NCBI RefSeq assembly: GCF_001612635.1
Contig: NZ_BDAV01000022.1
Location: 1 to 64,000, forward strand
DNA: 64,000 nt
Direction: 5' to 3'
From: Nocardia africana NBRC 100379
GTDB taxonomy: Bacteria; Actinomycetota; Actinomycetes; Mycobacteriales; Mycobacteriaceae
The translations under genes were made by a program, and so were the position numbers. This document shows, one piece after another, positions 18,619-27,360 of the stretch. Positions within the stretch are counted from its first letter, which is position 1, and each line of letters begins with the position of its first letter. Under the pieces are notes generated by a model that did not search any database, was not told where the DNA came from, and saw nothing but the letters and a program-made list of their open reading frames with translations.

Positions 18619-20778
18619 CTACTCGTAGATCTCGCCCTTTTCGGCCTTCTCCACCAACGAATCCGGCGGCAGGAAGTGGTCACCGTAGCGTTCGGCCAGC
18701 TCTCGTGCCCGGGCGACGAACCCGGCCAAGCCACCCTCGTACTGGTTGATGTACTGAATGACCCCGCCGGTCCAGGCGGGGAAGCCGATCCCGAACAGCG
18801 AGCCGATATTGGCGTCCTGCACGGAGTTCAGCACGCCCTCGTCGAAACATTTGACCGTTTCCAGCGCCTCGGCGAACAGCATGCGGTCGCGCAGATCCTC
18901 GAGCGGGATCTGCCTGCTGCCGCTCTGGAACGCCGTGCGAAGCCCCGGCCAGATGCGGGTGCGTGCGCCGTCGACGTATTCGTAGAACCCGCCGCCGGTG
19001 GAGCGGCCCCGGCGATCGAATTCGTCGAGCATCCGGTCGATGACGGCTTCCGAACTGTGCGAGACCCACTGTCCCCCAGCGGCTTCCAGCGCCGCGCGGG
19101 ACTCCTGCCGGACCTTGCGCGGCAGCGTCAGGGTCAGCTCGTCCCACAATTGCAGCGGCGGAGCGGGATAGCCCGCCAGCGCACCGGCCCGCTCGACCGA
19201 CGCCGGCTCGACGCCCTCCCCGACCGCGGCCACGGCCTCGTTGAGGAAGGTGCTGATCACGCGCGAGGTGAAGAAGCCGCGGCTGTCGTTGACGACGATG
19301 GGCGTCTTCCGGATCTGCAGCACGAAGTCGAAGACCTTCGCCAGTGTCGCATCGGAGGTCTTCGCGCCGCGGATGATCTCCACGAGCGGCATCTTGTCCA
19401 CCGGCGAGAAGAAGTGGATGCCGATGAAGTCTTCCTGCCGCCGCACGCCCTGGGCCAGTTCGGTGATCGGCAGCGTGGAGGTGTTGGAGCCGAGCACCGC
19501 GTCCGGTTCGACGATGTTCTCGATTTCGCCGAAGACTTTGTTCTTGAGTTCCGGACTTTCGAACACCGCCTCGATCACGAAGTCGACGCCCGCGAAGTCC
19601 GCGGGGTCGGCCGTCGGCGTGATCCGGGAAAGCAGCGCCTCCGAGGCCGCCTGCATGGTCGCGCCCCGGGCGAGCGCCTTCTGCTCGAGCTCGACCGCGT
19701 AACCCTTGCCCTTCTCGGCATTCTCCAGCGATACATCCTTCAGCACCACGTCGATGCCCGCCATGGCCGACACGTACGCGATCGCCGCACCCATCATCCC
19801 GGCGCCGAGCACGCCGACCTTGCGCGCGGTGTACTTCTCGAACCCATCGGGCCGGGAGCCGCCCGCGTTGATCCGCTGCAGGTCGAAGAAATACGCCTTG
19901 GTCATGTTCTTCGCGACCTGGCTGGTGACGACGCTGACGAAGTAGCGGGTCTCGATCGTGATCGCGGTATCGAAATCGACCTGTGCGCCTTCGGTCGCAG
20001 CGGCCAGAATCGCCCGCGGGGCCGGCATCGGCGCGCCCTTCAACTGCTTGCGCAGATTCGCCGGCAGGCTGCCCAGCAGTGCCGCGAACTCCGGGTCCGA
20101 GGGTGAACCACCGGGCATCCGGTAGCCCTGGACATCCCACGGCTGCACGGCGTCGGGGTGGGCTTTGATCCATTCCTTGGCCTTGGGCAGCAGTTCGTCC
20201 ACCGACGACACCACCTCGTCGACGAGCCCGATTTCCTTGGCCCGCAATGGTTCGTACCGCTGCCCCTGCAACAGCACATCGTGCAGCGCGCTGTGGATTC
20301 CGAGCAGTCGTGTGGTGCGCACGACGCCACCCGCGCCGGGCAGCAGGCCCAGCGTCACCTCGGGCAGCCCGACGACAGTACCCGGCACATCGGCGGCGAT
20401 GCGGTGATGGGTCGTGAGCGCGATCTCCAGCCCGCCACCGAGCGCGGCGCCGTTGATCGCCGCCACCACCGGTTTGCCCAGGGTTTCCAGGCGGCGCATG
20501 GATGCCTTCGTCGCCTCGCTCTTGCGGGTGACGACCTCGGCGTGCTCGGGCCGGGCGCGGATCAGATCCCGGAGATCACCGCCGGCGAAGAAGGTCTTCT
20601 TGGCGGAGGTGATCACCACGCCGGTGATCGAATCCTTCGCGGCCACAAGCCTTTCCACGACCTTCGCGAACGACTCCTGGAAGTCGGAGTTCATCGTGTT
20701 GGCGGACTGGTTCGGATCGTCCAGAGTCAGGACGACGATGCCGTCGGCGTCCTGGTCCCAGCGAATCGTGTCGGTCAT
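18619..20778 (-). CDS. fadB: Multifunctional 3-hydroxyacyl-CoA dehydrogenase / enoyl-CoA hydratase
   Basis: Hydrates enoyl-CoA and oxidises 3-hydroxyacyl-CoA with NAD, the middle steps of beta-oxidation. ATG 20778 gives 719 residues. The N-terminal crotonase domain (about 1-190) shows KTFFAGGDL and INGAALGGGLEIALTTHHRIA. The NAD-binding domain begins near 330 with the Rossmann motif VGVLGAGMMGAAIA, and the C-terminal dehydrogenase domain contains GIHFFSPVDKMPLVEII and NDSRGFFTSRV. It is 5 bases downstream of fadA, so together they form a trifunctional FadBA-type complex resembling mycobacterial FadB/FadA. Confidence 0.96.
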   Translation of the reverse strand: MTDTIRWDQDADGIVVLTLDDPNQSANTMNSDFQESFAKVVERLVAAKDSITGVVITSAKKTFFAGGDLRDLIRARPEHAEVVTRKSEATKASMRRLETLGKPVVAAINGAALGGGLEIALTTHHRIAADVPGTVVGLPEVTLGLLPGAGGVVRTTRLLGIHSALHDVLLQGQRYEPLRAKEIGLVDEVVSSVDELLPKAKEWIKAHPDAVQPWDVQGYRMPGGSPSDPEFAALLGSLPANLRKQLKGAPMPAPRAILAAATEGAQVDFDTAITIETRYFVSVVTSQVAKNMTKAYFFDLQRINAGGSRPDGFEKYTARKVGVLGAGMMGAAIAYVSAMAGIDVVLKDVSLENAEKGKGYAVELEQKALARGATMQAASEALLSRITPTADPADFAGVDFVIEAVFESPELKNKVFGEIENIVEPDAVLGSNTSTLPITELAQGVRRQEDFIGIHFFSPVDKMPLVEIIRGAKTSDATLAKVFDFVLQIRKTPIVVNDSRGFFTSRVISTFLNEAVAAVGEGVEPASVERAGALAGYPAPPLQLWDELTLTLPRKVRQESRAALEAAGGQWVSHSSEAVIDRMLDEFDRRGRSTGGGFYEYVDGARTRIWPGLRTAFQSGSRQIPLEDLRDRMLFAEALETVKCFDEGVLNSVQDANIGSLFGIGFPAWTGGVIQYINQYEGGLAGFVARARELAERYGDHFLPPDSLVEKAEKGEIYE

Positions 20779-20783
20779 TTCCC

Positions 20784-21995
20784 TCACACCCGTTCGATGA
20801 TCGTCGCGATACCCATGCCGCCGCCCACGCACAACGACACCAGTGCGCGCCGGGCCTGTCGCCGCTCCAGCTCGTCGACCATGGTGCCGAGGATCATCGC
20901 GCCGGTGGCTCCGAGCGGGTGCCCCATCGCGATCGCGCCGCCGTTGACGTTGACCTTCTCGTCGGGCAGCTTCAGGTCCTTCATCCACTTCATGACAACC
21001 GAGGCGAAGGCCTCGTTGAGCTCGAAGAGATCGATGTCGTCGGTGGTCAGACCGGCGAGATCGAGGACCTTGCGGGTGGCCGGAGTGGGACCGGTCAGCA
21101 TGATCGTCGGATCCGACCCGGTGATCGCGGCGGCCGTGATGCGGGCACGCGGGGTGAGTCCGAGGTCCTTACCGACCTGTTCGTTGCCGATCAGCACCAG
21201 TGCGGCGCCGTCGACGATGCCGGAGGAGTTCCCGCCGGTGTGCACGTGGTCGATCTTCTCGACCCAGTGGTACTTCTGCAGCGCCACCGCGTCGAAACCA
21301 CCCACATCACCCAGGCCCGCGAAGGCCGGCCGGAGCTTGCCGAGCGACTCGACGGTGCTGCCTGGCCGGCGGTGCTCGTCGTGGTCGAGGATCGTGATCC
21401 CGTTGATATCCTTCACGGGCACAACGGATTTCGCGAAGTATCCGCCCGACCACGCGGCCTCGGCCCGGTCCTGCGACCGTACCGCGAAACGGTCGACATC
21501 CTCTCGCGAGAACCCCTCGATGGTCGCGATCAGGTCCGCGCCGATGCCCTGCGGCGCGGTGTAGCTGTCGTAGGTCAGCACCGGGTCGTTGAACATCGGG
21601 CCACCGTCGGAGCCCATCGGCACCCGCGACATCGACTCCACACCGCCGGCGATGATCAGGTTCTCCCAGCCCGAACGCACCCGCGCCGCAGCCTGATTGA
21701 CCGCTTCGAGACCGGATGAGCAGAACCGGTTGAGCTGGACGCCAGCGACCGTGTCGGGCAAGCCCGCACCCATCGCGGCGGCGCGGGCGATATTGCCGCC
21801 CTGGTCCCCGATCGGCGAGACCACGCCCAGGATGATGTCGTTGATCGCGGCGGGATCGAGACCGGGGTGGCGCGCCAGGAGTTCGTCGAGCAGCCCGACC
21901 ACCAGATCGATCGGCTTGGTCCCGTGCAGGGAACCGCCCTTGTTCTTGCCTCGCGGTGTGCGAATCGCCTCGTAGATATACGCCTCGTTACTCAC
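20784..21995 (-). CDS. fadA: Acetyl-CoA C-acyltransferase (thiolase)
   Basis: Thiolytic cleavage of 3-ketoacyl-CoA, the last step of beta-oxidation. The 403-residue protein has all three catalytic motifs: nucleophile cysteine in NRFCSSGLEAV, histidine in GGAIAMGHPLGATGA and acid/base cysteine in SLCVGGGMG. It lies just upstream of fadB with a 5-base gap. Compare the thiolase-like protein at 23760-24914, in which both cysteines are lost. Confidence 0.97.
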   Translation of the reverse strand: MSNEAYIYEAIRTPRGKNKGGSLHGTKPIDLVVGLLDELLARHPGLDPAAINDIILGVVSPIGDQGGNIARAAAMGAGLPDTVAGVQLNRFCSSGLEAVNQAAARVRSGWENLIIAGGVESMSRVPMGSDGGPMFNDPVLTYDSYTAPQGIGADLIATIEGFSREDVDRFAVRSQDRAEAAWSGGYFAKSVVPVKDINGITILDHDEHRRPGSTVESLGKLRPAFAGLGDVGGFDAVALQKYHWVEKIDHVHTGGNSSGIVDGAALVLIGNEQVGKDLGLTPRARITAAAITGSDPTIMLTGPTPATRKVLDLAGLTTDDIDLFELNEAFASVVMKWMKDLKLPDEKVNVNGGAIAMGHPLGATGAMILGTMVDELERRQARRALVSLCVGGGMGIATIIERV

Positions 21996-22131
21996 ACCGA
22001 GGGTCCGTTTTCAGTCATGGGAAATGTCAATCGCTTTCGTCGAGAAGTGCAATCGAGTGAATTCGGCCGATGCCGCCGGCGCGCGCCGCCGGCGGCATCA
22101 CGGGCCCGAACACCGCACGCGTCGCGGGGAC

Positions 22132-22659
22132 CTACTTGGGTGCGTTGATGGTCAGTCCGCGCGAAGCGGCCACTTGGAAGGCGTCGTGCTTGGCGATGGT
22201 CGGCGCGCTGTCCCGAATTCGCGTGACCCCGGGCAGGCTCTCGAAGTCGGGGCCGAGCTGTTCGATCATCATCTCCCCGAAGACCGGATCGGTGTACATC
22301 CGCTCCCCGGAGATCAACTTGGCTTCGGGGTCGAACGACATCACCACCAGGTACAGGCCGTTGACCCGTTCCCCTTGCCGCGTGGTGTACGTCATGTGTG
22401 CCTCACGCAGCAACGTGTTGGTGGCGATTCCGTGGACGCGCCGCTCGGCGGCGACATCGCGGCCCTCGTTGCCTCCCAGGATGCGCCGATACGTTTCGCG
22501 CACAGCGTCTTCGCCGTCGACCGCCAACCCGACGAACGCGAGTTCGTAGTGCGGGTTGGGCGCCAACGTCGCCATGGTGGCCTCGACATCCTGCTCCAGC
22601 TCCGCGATCTCGTGGGCAAGCAGGATTTCTTCCATTTCCTTCTTGGTCAATTCAGCCAT
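22132..22659 (-). CDS. NTF2/SnoaL-like protein
   Basis: A 175-residue protein of the nuclear transport factor 2-like superfamily, which includes polyketide cyclases, ketosteroid-isomerase relatives and non-catalytic folds. ATG 22659 follows AAAGGA; the longer frame to 22707 lacks such a site. Pattern: helical N-terminus (LTKKEMEEILLAHEIAELEQDVEATMATL), then NPHYEL and AVRETYRRILGG, then beta strands ending in SGERMYTDP. A clear paralogue lies at 46215-46724. Its place in the catabolic run suggests action on a ring or keto intermediate, but the reaction is unknown. Confidence 0.85.
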   Translation of the reverse strand: MAELTKKEMEEILLAHEIAELEQDVEATMATLAPNPHYELAFVGLAVDGEDAVRETYRRILGGNEGRDVAAERRVHGIATNTLLREAHMTYTTRQGERVNGLYLVVMSFDPEAKLISGERMYTDPVFGEMMIEQLGPDFESLPGVTRIRDSAPTIAKHDAFQVAASRGLTINAPK

Positions 22660-22707
22660 GTCATCGATCCTTTCGTGAAACGCACTCGGCGTTGTGTTGC
22701 TCCGCAA

Positions 22708-23763
22708 TCAATTCGAGCGGATGAGAACCTTCGCGCCGGTTCCGTTGCGCAGCGCGTGAATCGCATCGACAACGCCGGTCAGTGGAATCTCCTCGACCCA
22801 TCCGGTGGTGTCGTAGATGCCGTTGGCCATCGCGGCGATAACGGCATCGAACTCCTCGGGCTTGTAGCCGACGGCACCGACGATCTCGGTCTCGCCCATC
22901 ATGAGGAGAGTCGGATTGAATTCCATCGGATGCTCGTGCAGGGAGACCACCACGACACGGCCGCCGGGTGCCAGACTCGCCAGCGCCGCGGTGATCGCGG
23001 GCCCGGCTCCAGCAGCCTCCACGGCGACGTCGACCCCGGCGCCTCCGGTGAATTCGGCGACGGCGGCGGCCAGATCCTCGTTCACCGGGTCCACGACGGT
23101 GGCACCCAGCGCGGTGATGATCGCGCGGCGGTCCGCGCTCGGCTCGGACACGAGCACCTTCTCGACGCCGCGCGCCTTGAACGCGAACCATGCCCCGATG
23201 CCGATCGGCCCGGCTCCCGCGATGAGAGCAGTACCTCCGCTGTCGACGCCGGTCCGCGCGACAGCGTGCCAGCCGACCGACATCGGCTCGACGAGTGCGC
23301 CCATCCGCAGGTCGACGTTGTCGGGCAGCAGGTGCAGCGCCGACGCGTCGACCGTGGTGAATTCCGACAGGCCACCGCCGGGCGCACTCGCACCGACCGA
23401 GGCCATCATCCGGCACGAGAACGGCAGGCCGCGCCGGCACGCCACGCACTCACCACAGGACACCGCGAGCGGAAATACCGCGGCGCGGTCGCCGATCTTC
23501 ACATCCGTGACGCCCGCACCGATGTCGACGACGGTCCCGGAGAATTCGTGGCCGAGCACCTGGGGCAACGTGGCTCCCGTCAGGGGATGCGCCTGATGCA
23601 CATCCCAGGGCAATGCCTCGGGGTAGTAATAGAAATGCAGGTCGGAGCCGCAAATGCCGGAGTAGGCGTTGCGTAGTTTCACCTGGCCGGGGCCGGGGCG
23701 GCCGGGGTCCGGAATCTCTTCGACACGAATGTCTTCCTTGCCGAAGAACAGAGCGGCCTTCAT
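22708..23763 (-). CDS. Zinc-dependent alcohol dehydrogenase (MDR family)
   Basis: Predicted NAD(P)-dependent oxidation of a secondary alcohol or diol, 351 residues. The catalytic zinc ligands are in SGICGSDLHF and LGHEFSG, the structural zinc cysteines in CGECVACRRGLPFSC, and the Rossmann motif is GAGPIGIG. The closest described relatives by overall pattern are 2,3-butanediol/sorbitol-type dehydrogenases. ATG 23763 follows AAGGAG and overlaps the stop of the upstream thiolase-like gene as ATGA, indicating translational coupling. Confidence 0.9.
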   Translation of the reverse strand: MKAALFFGKEDIRVEEIPDPGRPGPGQVKLRNAYSGICGSDLHFYYYPEALPWDVHQAHPLTGATLPQVLGHEFSGTVVDIGAGVTDVKIGDRAAVFPLAVSCGECVACRRGLPFSCRMMASVGASAPGGGLSEFTTVDASALHLLPDNVDLRMGALVEPMSVGWHAVARTGVDSGGTALIAGAGPIGIGAWFAFKARGVEKVLVSEPSADRRAIITALGATVVDPVNEDLAAAVAEFTGGAGVDVAVEAAGAGPAITAALASLAPGGRVVVVSLHEHPMEFNPTLLMMGETEIVGAVGYKPEEFDAVIAAMANGIYDTTGWVEEIPLTGVVDAIHALRNGTGAKVLIRSN

Positions 23764-24914
23764 ATTTTCTCCTTTTTCACGGTGGCCGGCGGAGCCGGAG
23801 AGACGGTGTCCTTCCACCCCTTCGGTGCGATCGAGTCGGCGAGGGTGAGCAGGACAGCGGTGGTTCGGTGGGCATCGGCAGCGACCAGCGCACCGGCACG
23901 GCCGCCGGTGTCCTCGAGCGAATTCAGCATCGTGACCAGCGATCGCAGCTGACCGGACCGCGGGAGGTGGCCGAAGGCGAGGTCACCGCCGCGCGGATTC
24001 ACCAGGTACTCACTGATTCCCGTTTCCTTGATCCAGGCCGGCGGCGTCACGGCACACTGTTCCGGCACCTCGAGTTGGTCGAGACCGTCGGCATCGAAGC
24101 CGCAGGGCGCGAGCAGTTCGTTCATCGCGCGTGTGCCGAGCGGCGCGATGCCGAACTCGGTGGACGCAGGGACGGGTGGCGTGATCCGGACACGGGCGCG
24201 GAATCGCAGACCCAGTCCGACCGCGTTCGCCTCACTGGTGAGGATGATCGCGCTCGCACCGCGGGCGCAGCGGGCTGTGATGATCGCTTCCTCGTCGACG
24301 AAGCCGTGCGCCTTACCGGCTCCTTCGCGCGCCCTGCCGCTGAAGGAGTCGATCGCGTCCGGCTTACGGAAGCAGTCGTCGACGTATCCGGGCGTGGTCG
24401 AAACGATTTCGGCTGCGAAGTCGCCGGCCGCGGCGCACTCGGCGGCGCGGGTGTACGACGAGCGCGCCCAGTCCGCCATCTCGTCCGGGGTGATCTCCCA
24501 CCAGGCGGCGACGACACGTGCGGTATGCCGTCGCCGCTGGAGTTCGGCGCCGCCGTCCCCGTTCCACGAACCGGTTCCGAAGTCGGCAGCCGCGACGACG
24601 GCGACGACTTCCGGATCTCGCTCGATCGCCCGCACCGCCTGCGCCAGACTCGTCGCGCTGGTCGTGCCGACCGTGGTCCGCAGGCCGAGGGGTGGCGTGT
24701 CGAAGACCCAGCCGACCTGGTCGGCGGTGCAGCCCGTCGACAGGCAGCGGGGGTCGGAGAGGAACAACTCCGCGATTTCGGATCGGTCGAGGCAGGTTCT
24801 TCGCAGCAGAGCCGCGATCACGTCCTCGGTGAGCCCTGTGGGCGTTTCGGGCAGGTCTGGATCATCCGGGATGACTGCTGACCGGCCTGCATCGATGAGC
24901 ACGACGCTGGTCAT
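23760..24914 (-). CDS. Thiolase-like protein lacking both catalytic cysteines
   Basis: A thiolase-superfamily protein of 384 residues. The nucleophile cysteine position (C in NRFCSSG of fadA) reads GTTSATSL here, and the C-terminal CVGGG region reads LVAADAHRTT. The histidine motif survives as NPRGGDLAFGHLPRSG. Such proteins cannot do classical thiolysis; relatives are known as structural or aldolase partners, including the Ltp/SCP2-thiolase group. ATG 24914 or an upstream TTG 6 codons earlier could be the start. It is coupled to the alcohol dehydrogenase gene by an ATGA overlap. Confidence 0.75.
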   Translation of the reverse strand: MTSVVLIDAGRSAVIPDDPDLPETPTGLTEDVIAALLRRTCLDRSEIAELFLSDPRCLSTGCTADQVGWVFDTPPLGLRTTVGTTSATSLAQAVRAIERDPEVVAVVAAADFGTGSWNGDGGAELQRRRHTARVVAAWWEITPDEMADWARSSYTRAAECAAAGDFAAEIVSTTPGYVDDCFRKPDAIDSFSGRAREGAGKAHGFVDEEAIITARCARGASAIILTSEANAVGLGLRFRARVRITPPVPASTEFGIAPLGTRAMNELLAPCGFDADGLDQLEVPEQCAVTPPAWIKETGISEYLVNPRGGDLAFGHLPRSGQLRSLVTMLNSLEDTGGRAGALVAADAHRTTAVLLTLADSIAPKGWKDTVSPAPPATVKKEKI

Positions 24915-25006
24915 CTTGGCCTTCTTCAGCACTGGGGGGACGACTGGGAGTCAGTCGAGGGCAGCGTTCGGGGCGCTCGGGCGCCCGCGGATCATCGGCG
25001 CATCGT

Positions 25007-25861
25007 TCACGCCCCCGTCCCGGTCTTCGCCGTGAACGTCCGTTCCATGAATCCCGGATCGATCAGCATGCCGTGCACCTGTTGGTTGTGGCTGTGACAC
25101 AGCTGGTGGTAGGCGAACGACGTCTGCATCGCAGTGGCCCGGCCCTGGTTGTCCTGGGCGACGTTCACGGCCTCCTTCGCGAGTTTCAAAGCGAAGAGCG
25201 GCTTTTCGGCGATGCGCGTCGCCAGCTGCAGCGTGAACGCTTCCAGCTCGTCGAGCGGCACGACGTGATTGACCATGCCGAGCCGATGTACCTCGGCCGC
25301 GGTGAGGAAATCGGAGGTGAACAACATTTCCTTGGCCTTGCGCACACCGACCTCGAACGGGTGGTTGAAGAATTCGGCGCCGGAAACACCCATCGATACC
25401 GTGTTGTCCTGGAACAGCGCGTCGTCGGCGGCGACGATCAGATCGCAGGGCCACACGAGCATGAGGCCACCGGCGATCACCTTCCCCTGTACCGCCGCGA
25501 TGGTCGGCTTCGGCAGGTTGCGCCACCGCTCCGACAGTCCGAGATACATCTCCTTCTCGACCGCCATCTGCGATTCCGCTCCGGCGCAACCGAATCCGCA
25601 CCAGGTACCGACGCGGCGGTGATCGGTGACCACCTGCAGTGCGTCGGTTTCGCGCAGGTCGTGGCCGGCGGAGAAGTGCGGGCCGTTCGCGGCGAGGACG
25701 ATCACGCTGATCGAATCATCCTGTGCCGCACGGTCGAACGCGTCGTTGAGCTCGTACAGCATGCGCATGCTCTGCGCATTCCTCGCCTCGGGGCGATCGA
25801 GGACGATCCGGGCGACCTTGTCGGCCGGCCGCTCGTAGCGGATGGTGTCGAATTCGCTCAC
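25007..25861 (-). CDS. Enoyl-CoA hydratase family protein
   Basis: Crotonase-fold protein, 284 residues, starting at GTG 25861, 2 bases after the aldehyde dehydrogenase stop. Oxyanion-hole segments are PHFSAGHDLRE and VQGKVIAGGLMLVWPCDLIVAADDALFQD. A cysteine-containing insertion (TWCGFGCAGAES) occurs around residue 88, in the loop near the active site. It acts on a CoA thioester in this pathway; hydratase, isomerase or C-C hydrolase activity cannot be decided by eye. Confidence 0.9.
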   Translation of the reverse strand: MSEFDTIRYERPADKVARIVLDRPEARNAQSMRMLYELNDAFDRAAQDDSISVIVLAANGPHFSAGHDLRETDALQVVTDHRRVGTWCGFGCAGAESQMAVEKEMYLGLSERWRNLPKPTIAAVQGKVIAGGLMLVWPCDLIVAADDALFQDNTVSMGVSGAEFFNHPFEVGVRKAKEMLFTSDFLTAAEVHRLGMVNHVVPLDELEAFTLQLATRIAEKPLFALKLAKEAVNVAQDNQGRATAMQTSFAYHQLCHSHNQQVHGMLIDPGFMERTFTAKTGTGA

Positions 25862-25863
25862 GA

Positions 25864-27360
25864 TCAGCCCTGCCCCTCGGAACCACGCAGCCGGGCGATG
25901 ACCTCGGCTGCCGCGGCGGCGGCAGCGGCGGCGACGGCCTCCACACGCTCCGGTGTCAGCGGCGGGACGAGCGTGCCGGCCAACCCGCTCGGCAGATCGT
26001 GGGAGGCGACGGGTCGCTGGTGGGAGAACGTGTCGAAGCCGGCCTTGCCGTGGTAGGCGCCCGAACCGCTCATCCCGACACCGCCGAACGGCACCGCGGG
26101 ATTGCTGTACGCCAGACCGAAGTCGTTGCGCGACACCCCACCCGACGTGGTTCGCACCAGGAACCGGCGGAAATCGTCGGTGTCACCGCCGTACCAATAG
26201 GCCGACAGCGGATGTTCACCGGCCGCGACGTAGGCGATGGCCTCGTCGACGTCGGAGTAGGTGTGCACCACCAGCACCGGGCCGAAGATCTCCTCGTTGT
26301 TGATCTCCGCGTCGGGGGTGGTGTCGAGCAGCAGCGTCGGGGGGAGCCGGCGAGTGTCCGGGTCGGGCACCCGGTCCCGCTCCGCTTCCGGCACGATCAC
26401 GATCTCGGTGGCGCCCTTGGCTTTCGCGTCCGCCACGAGCCCGGTGACGCGGGCGTAGTTCGCGTCGTTGACGATCGACACGACGTCGGGGTTGTCGGCG
26501 AAGGTCGGGAAGTGGGTCAGGACCGCCTGGCGGTAGGCCGCGACGAACGCGTCCCGGCTCGCTTCGGGCACGAAGGCGTAGTCCGGCGACAGGCACACCT
26601 GGCCGTTGTTGAACAGCCGCGCGGCCGCGATCCGGCCGGCCGCGTCGGCGACATCCGCATCGGGTGCGACGATCGCCGGGTTCTTGCCGCCGAGCTCGAG
26701 CGTCACCGGCACCAGATTCCTGCCCGCGGCCGTGGCGACGAGGCGCCCGACCTTCGGTGAGCCGGTGAAGAAGAGGTGATCGAAACGCAGCTCGGAGAAC
26801 GCGGCCGCGGTCTTCAGCCCGCCGTTGACGACCGTGACCTCCTCCGGGCTCATCCGCGACGCCACCGCACGGGCGAAGACCGCACCGGTGCGCGGGGTCA
26901 TATCGGAGAACTTGATCATCACCCGGTTACCGGCCGCCAGCGCCTCGACGGCCGGCACGAAAACGAGAACGAGCGGGAAATTCCACGGACCGATAACTCC
27001 CACAACGCCTTTCGGGCGGTTCTGCACGAAAGCGGGAATGACGCCGCCCATCGCCGCGGGCACGTCGGTGGGAGCCATCCACGCCTCGAGCTGCTCCCGG
27101 GTGTCGGCGATCTCCGGCAGGCCGCCGAGGATGTCGACCTCCATCGAGGTGGTCGCCGGACGGTTGCCGAAATCGGCGTTCAGGGCCTCGGCGAGTTCGT
27201 CCCGGTGTTCCAGGACCGCGGCGACGAGGCGGTCGATACGGTCGCGCCGAGTCGCGGCGTCAGGGATCGGATCGAGAGCTTGCGCGGCCCGCTGGGCGTC
27301 GAGCAGACGCTGCAATTCCTCGGGGGCGACGTCGACGATCGATTCGGTGGTGAGAGTCAT
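25864..27360 (-). CDS. Aldehyde dehydrogenase, coniferyl-aldehyde-dehydrogenase-like
   Basis: NAD(P)-dependent oxidation of an aldehyde to an acid, 498 residues from ATG 27360. Catalytic residues are the cysteine in NNGQVCLSPDY, the glutamate in TLELGGKNPA and the asparagine in GPWNFPL. The short N-terminus and the C-terminal GVSRNDFGLAYSN motif fit the coniferyl aldehyde dehydrogenase (CalB-like) branch. An alanine-rich tail (13 alanines in two runs near residue 480) is unusual. Its start overlaps the ligase stop as ATGA, so it is coupled to the upstream acyl-CoA synthetase. Confidence 0.93.
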   Translation of the reverse strand: MTLTTESIVDVAPEELQRLLDAQRAAQALDPIPDAATRRDRIDRLVAAVLEHRDELAEALNADFGNRPATTSMEVDILGGLPEIADTREQLEAWMAPTDVPAAMGGVIPAFVQNRPKGVVGVIGPWNFPLVLVFVPAVEALAAGNRVMIKFSDMTPRTGAVFARAVASRMSPEEVTVVNGGLKTAAAFSELRFDHLFFTGSPKVGRLVATAAGRNLVPVTLELGGKNPAIVAPDADVADAAGRIAAARLFNNGQVCLSPDYAFVPEASRDAFVAAYRQAVLTHFPTFADNPDVVSIVNDANYARVTGLVADAKAKGATEIVIVPEAERDRVPDPDTRRLPPTLLLDTTPDAEINNEEIFGPVLVVHTYSDVDEAIAYVAAGEHPLSAYWYGGDTDDFRRFLVRTTSGGVSRNDFGLAYSNPAVPFGGVGMSGSGAYHGKAGFDTFSHQRPVASHDLPSGLAGTLVPPLTPERVEAVAAAAAAAAAEVIARLRGSEGQG

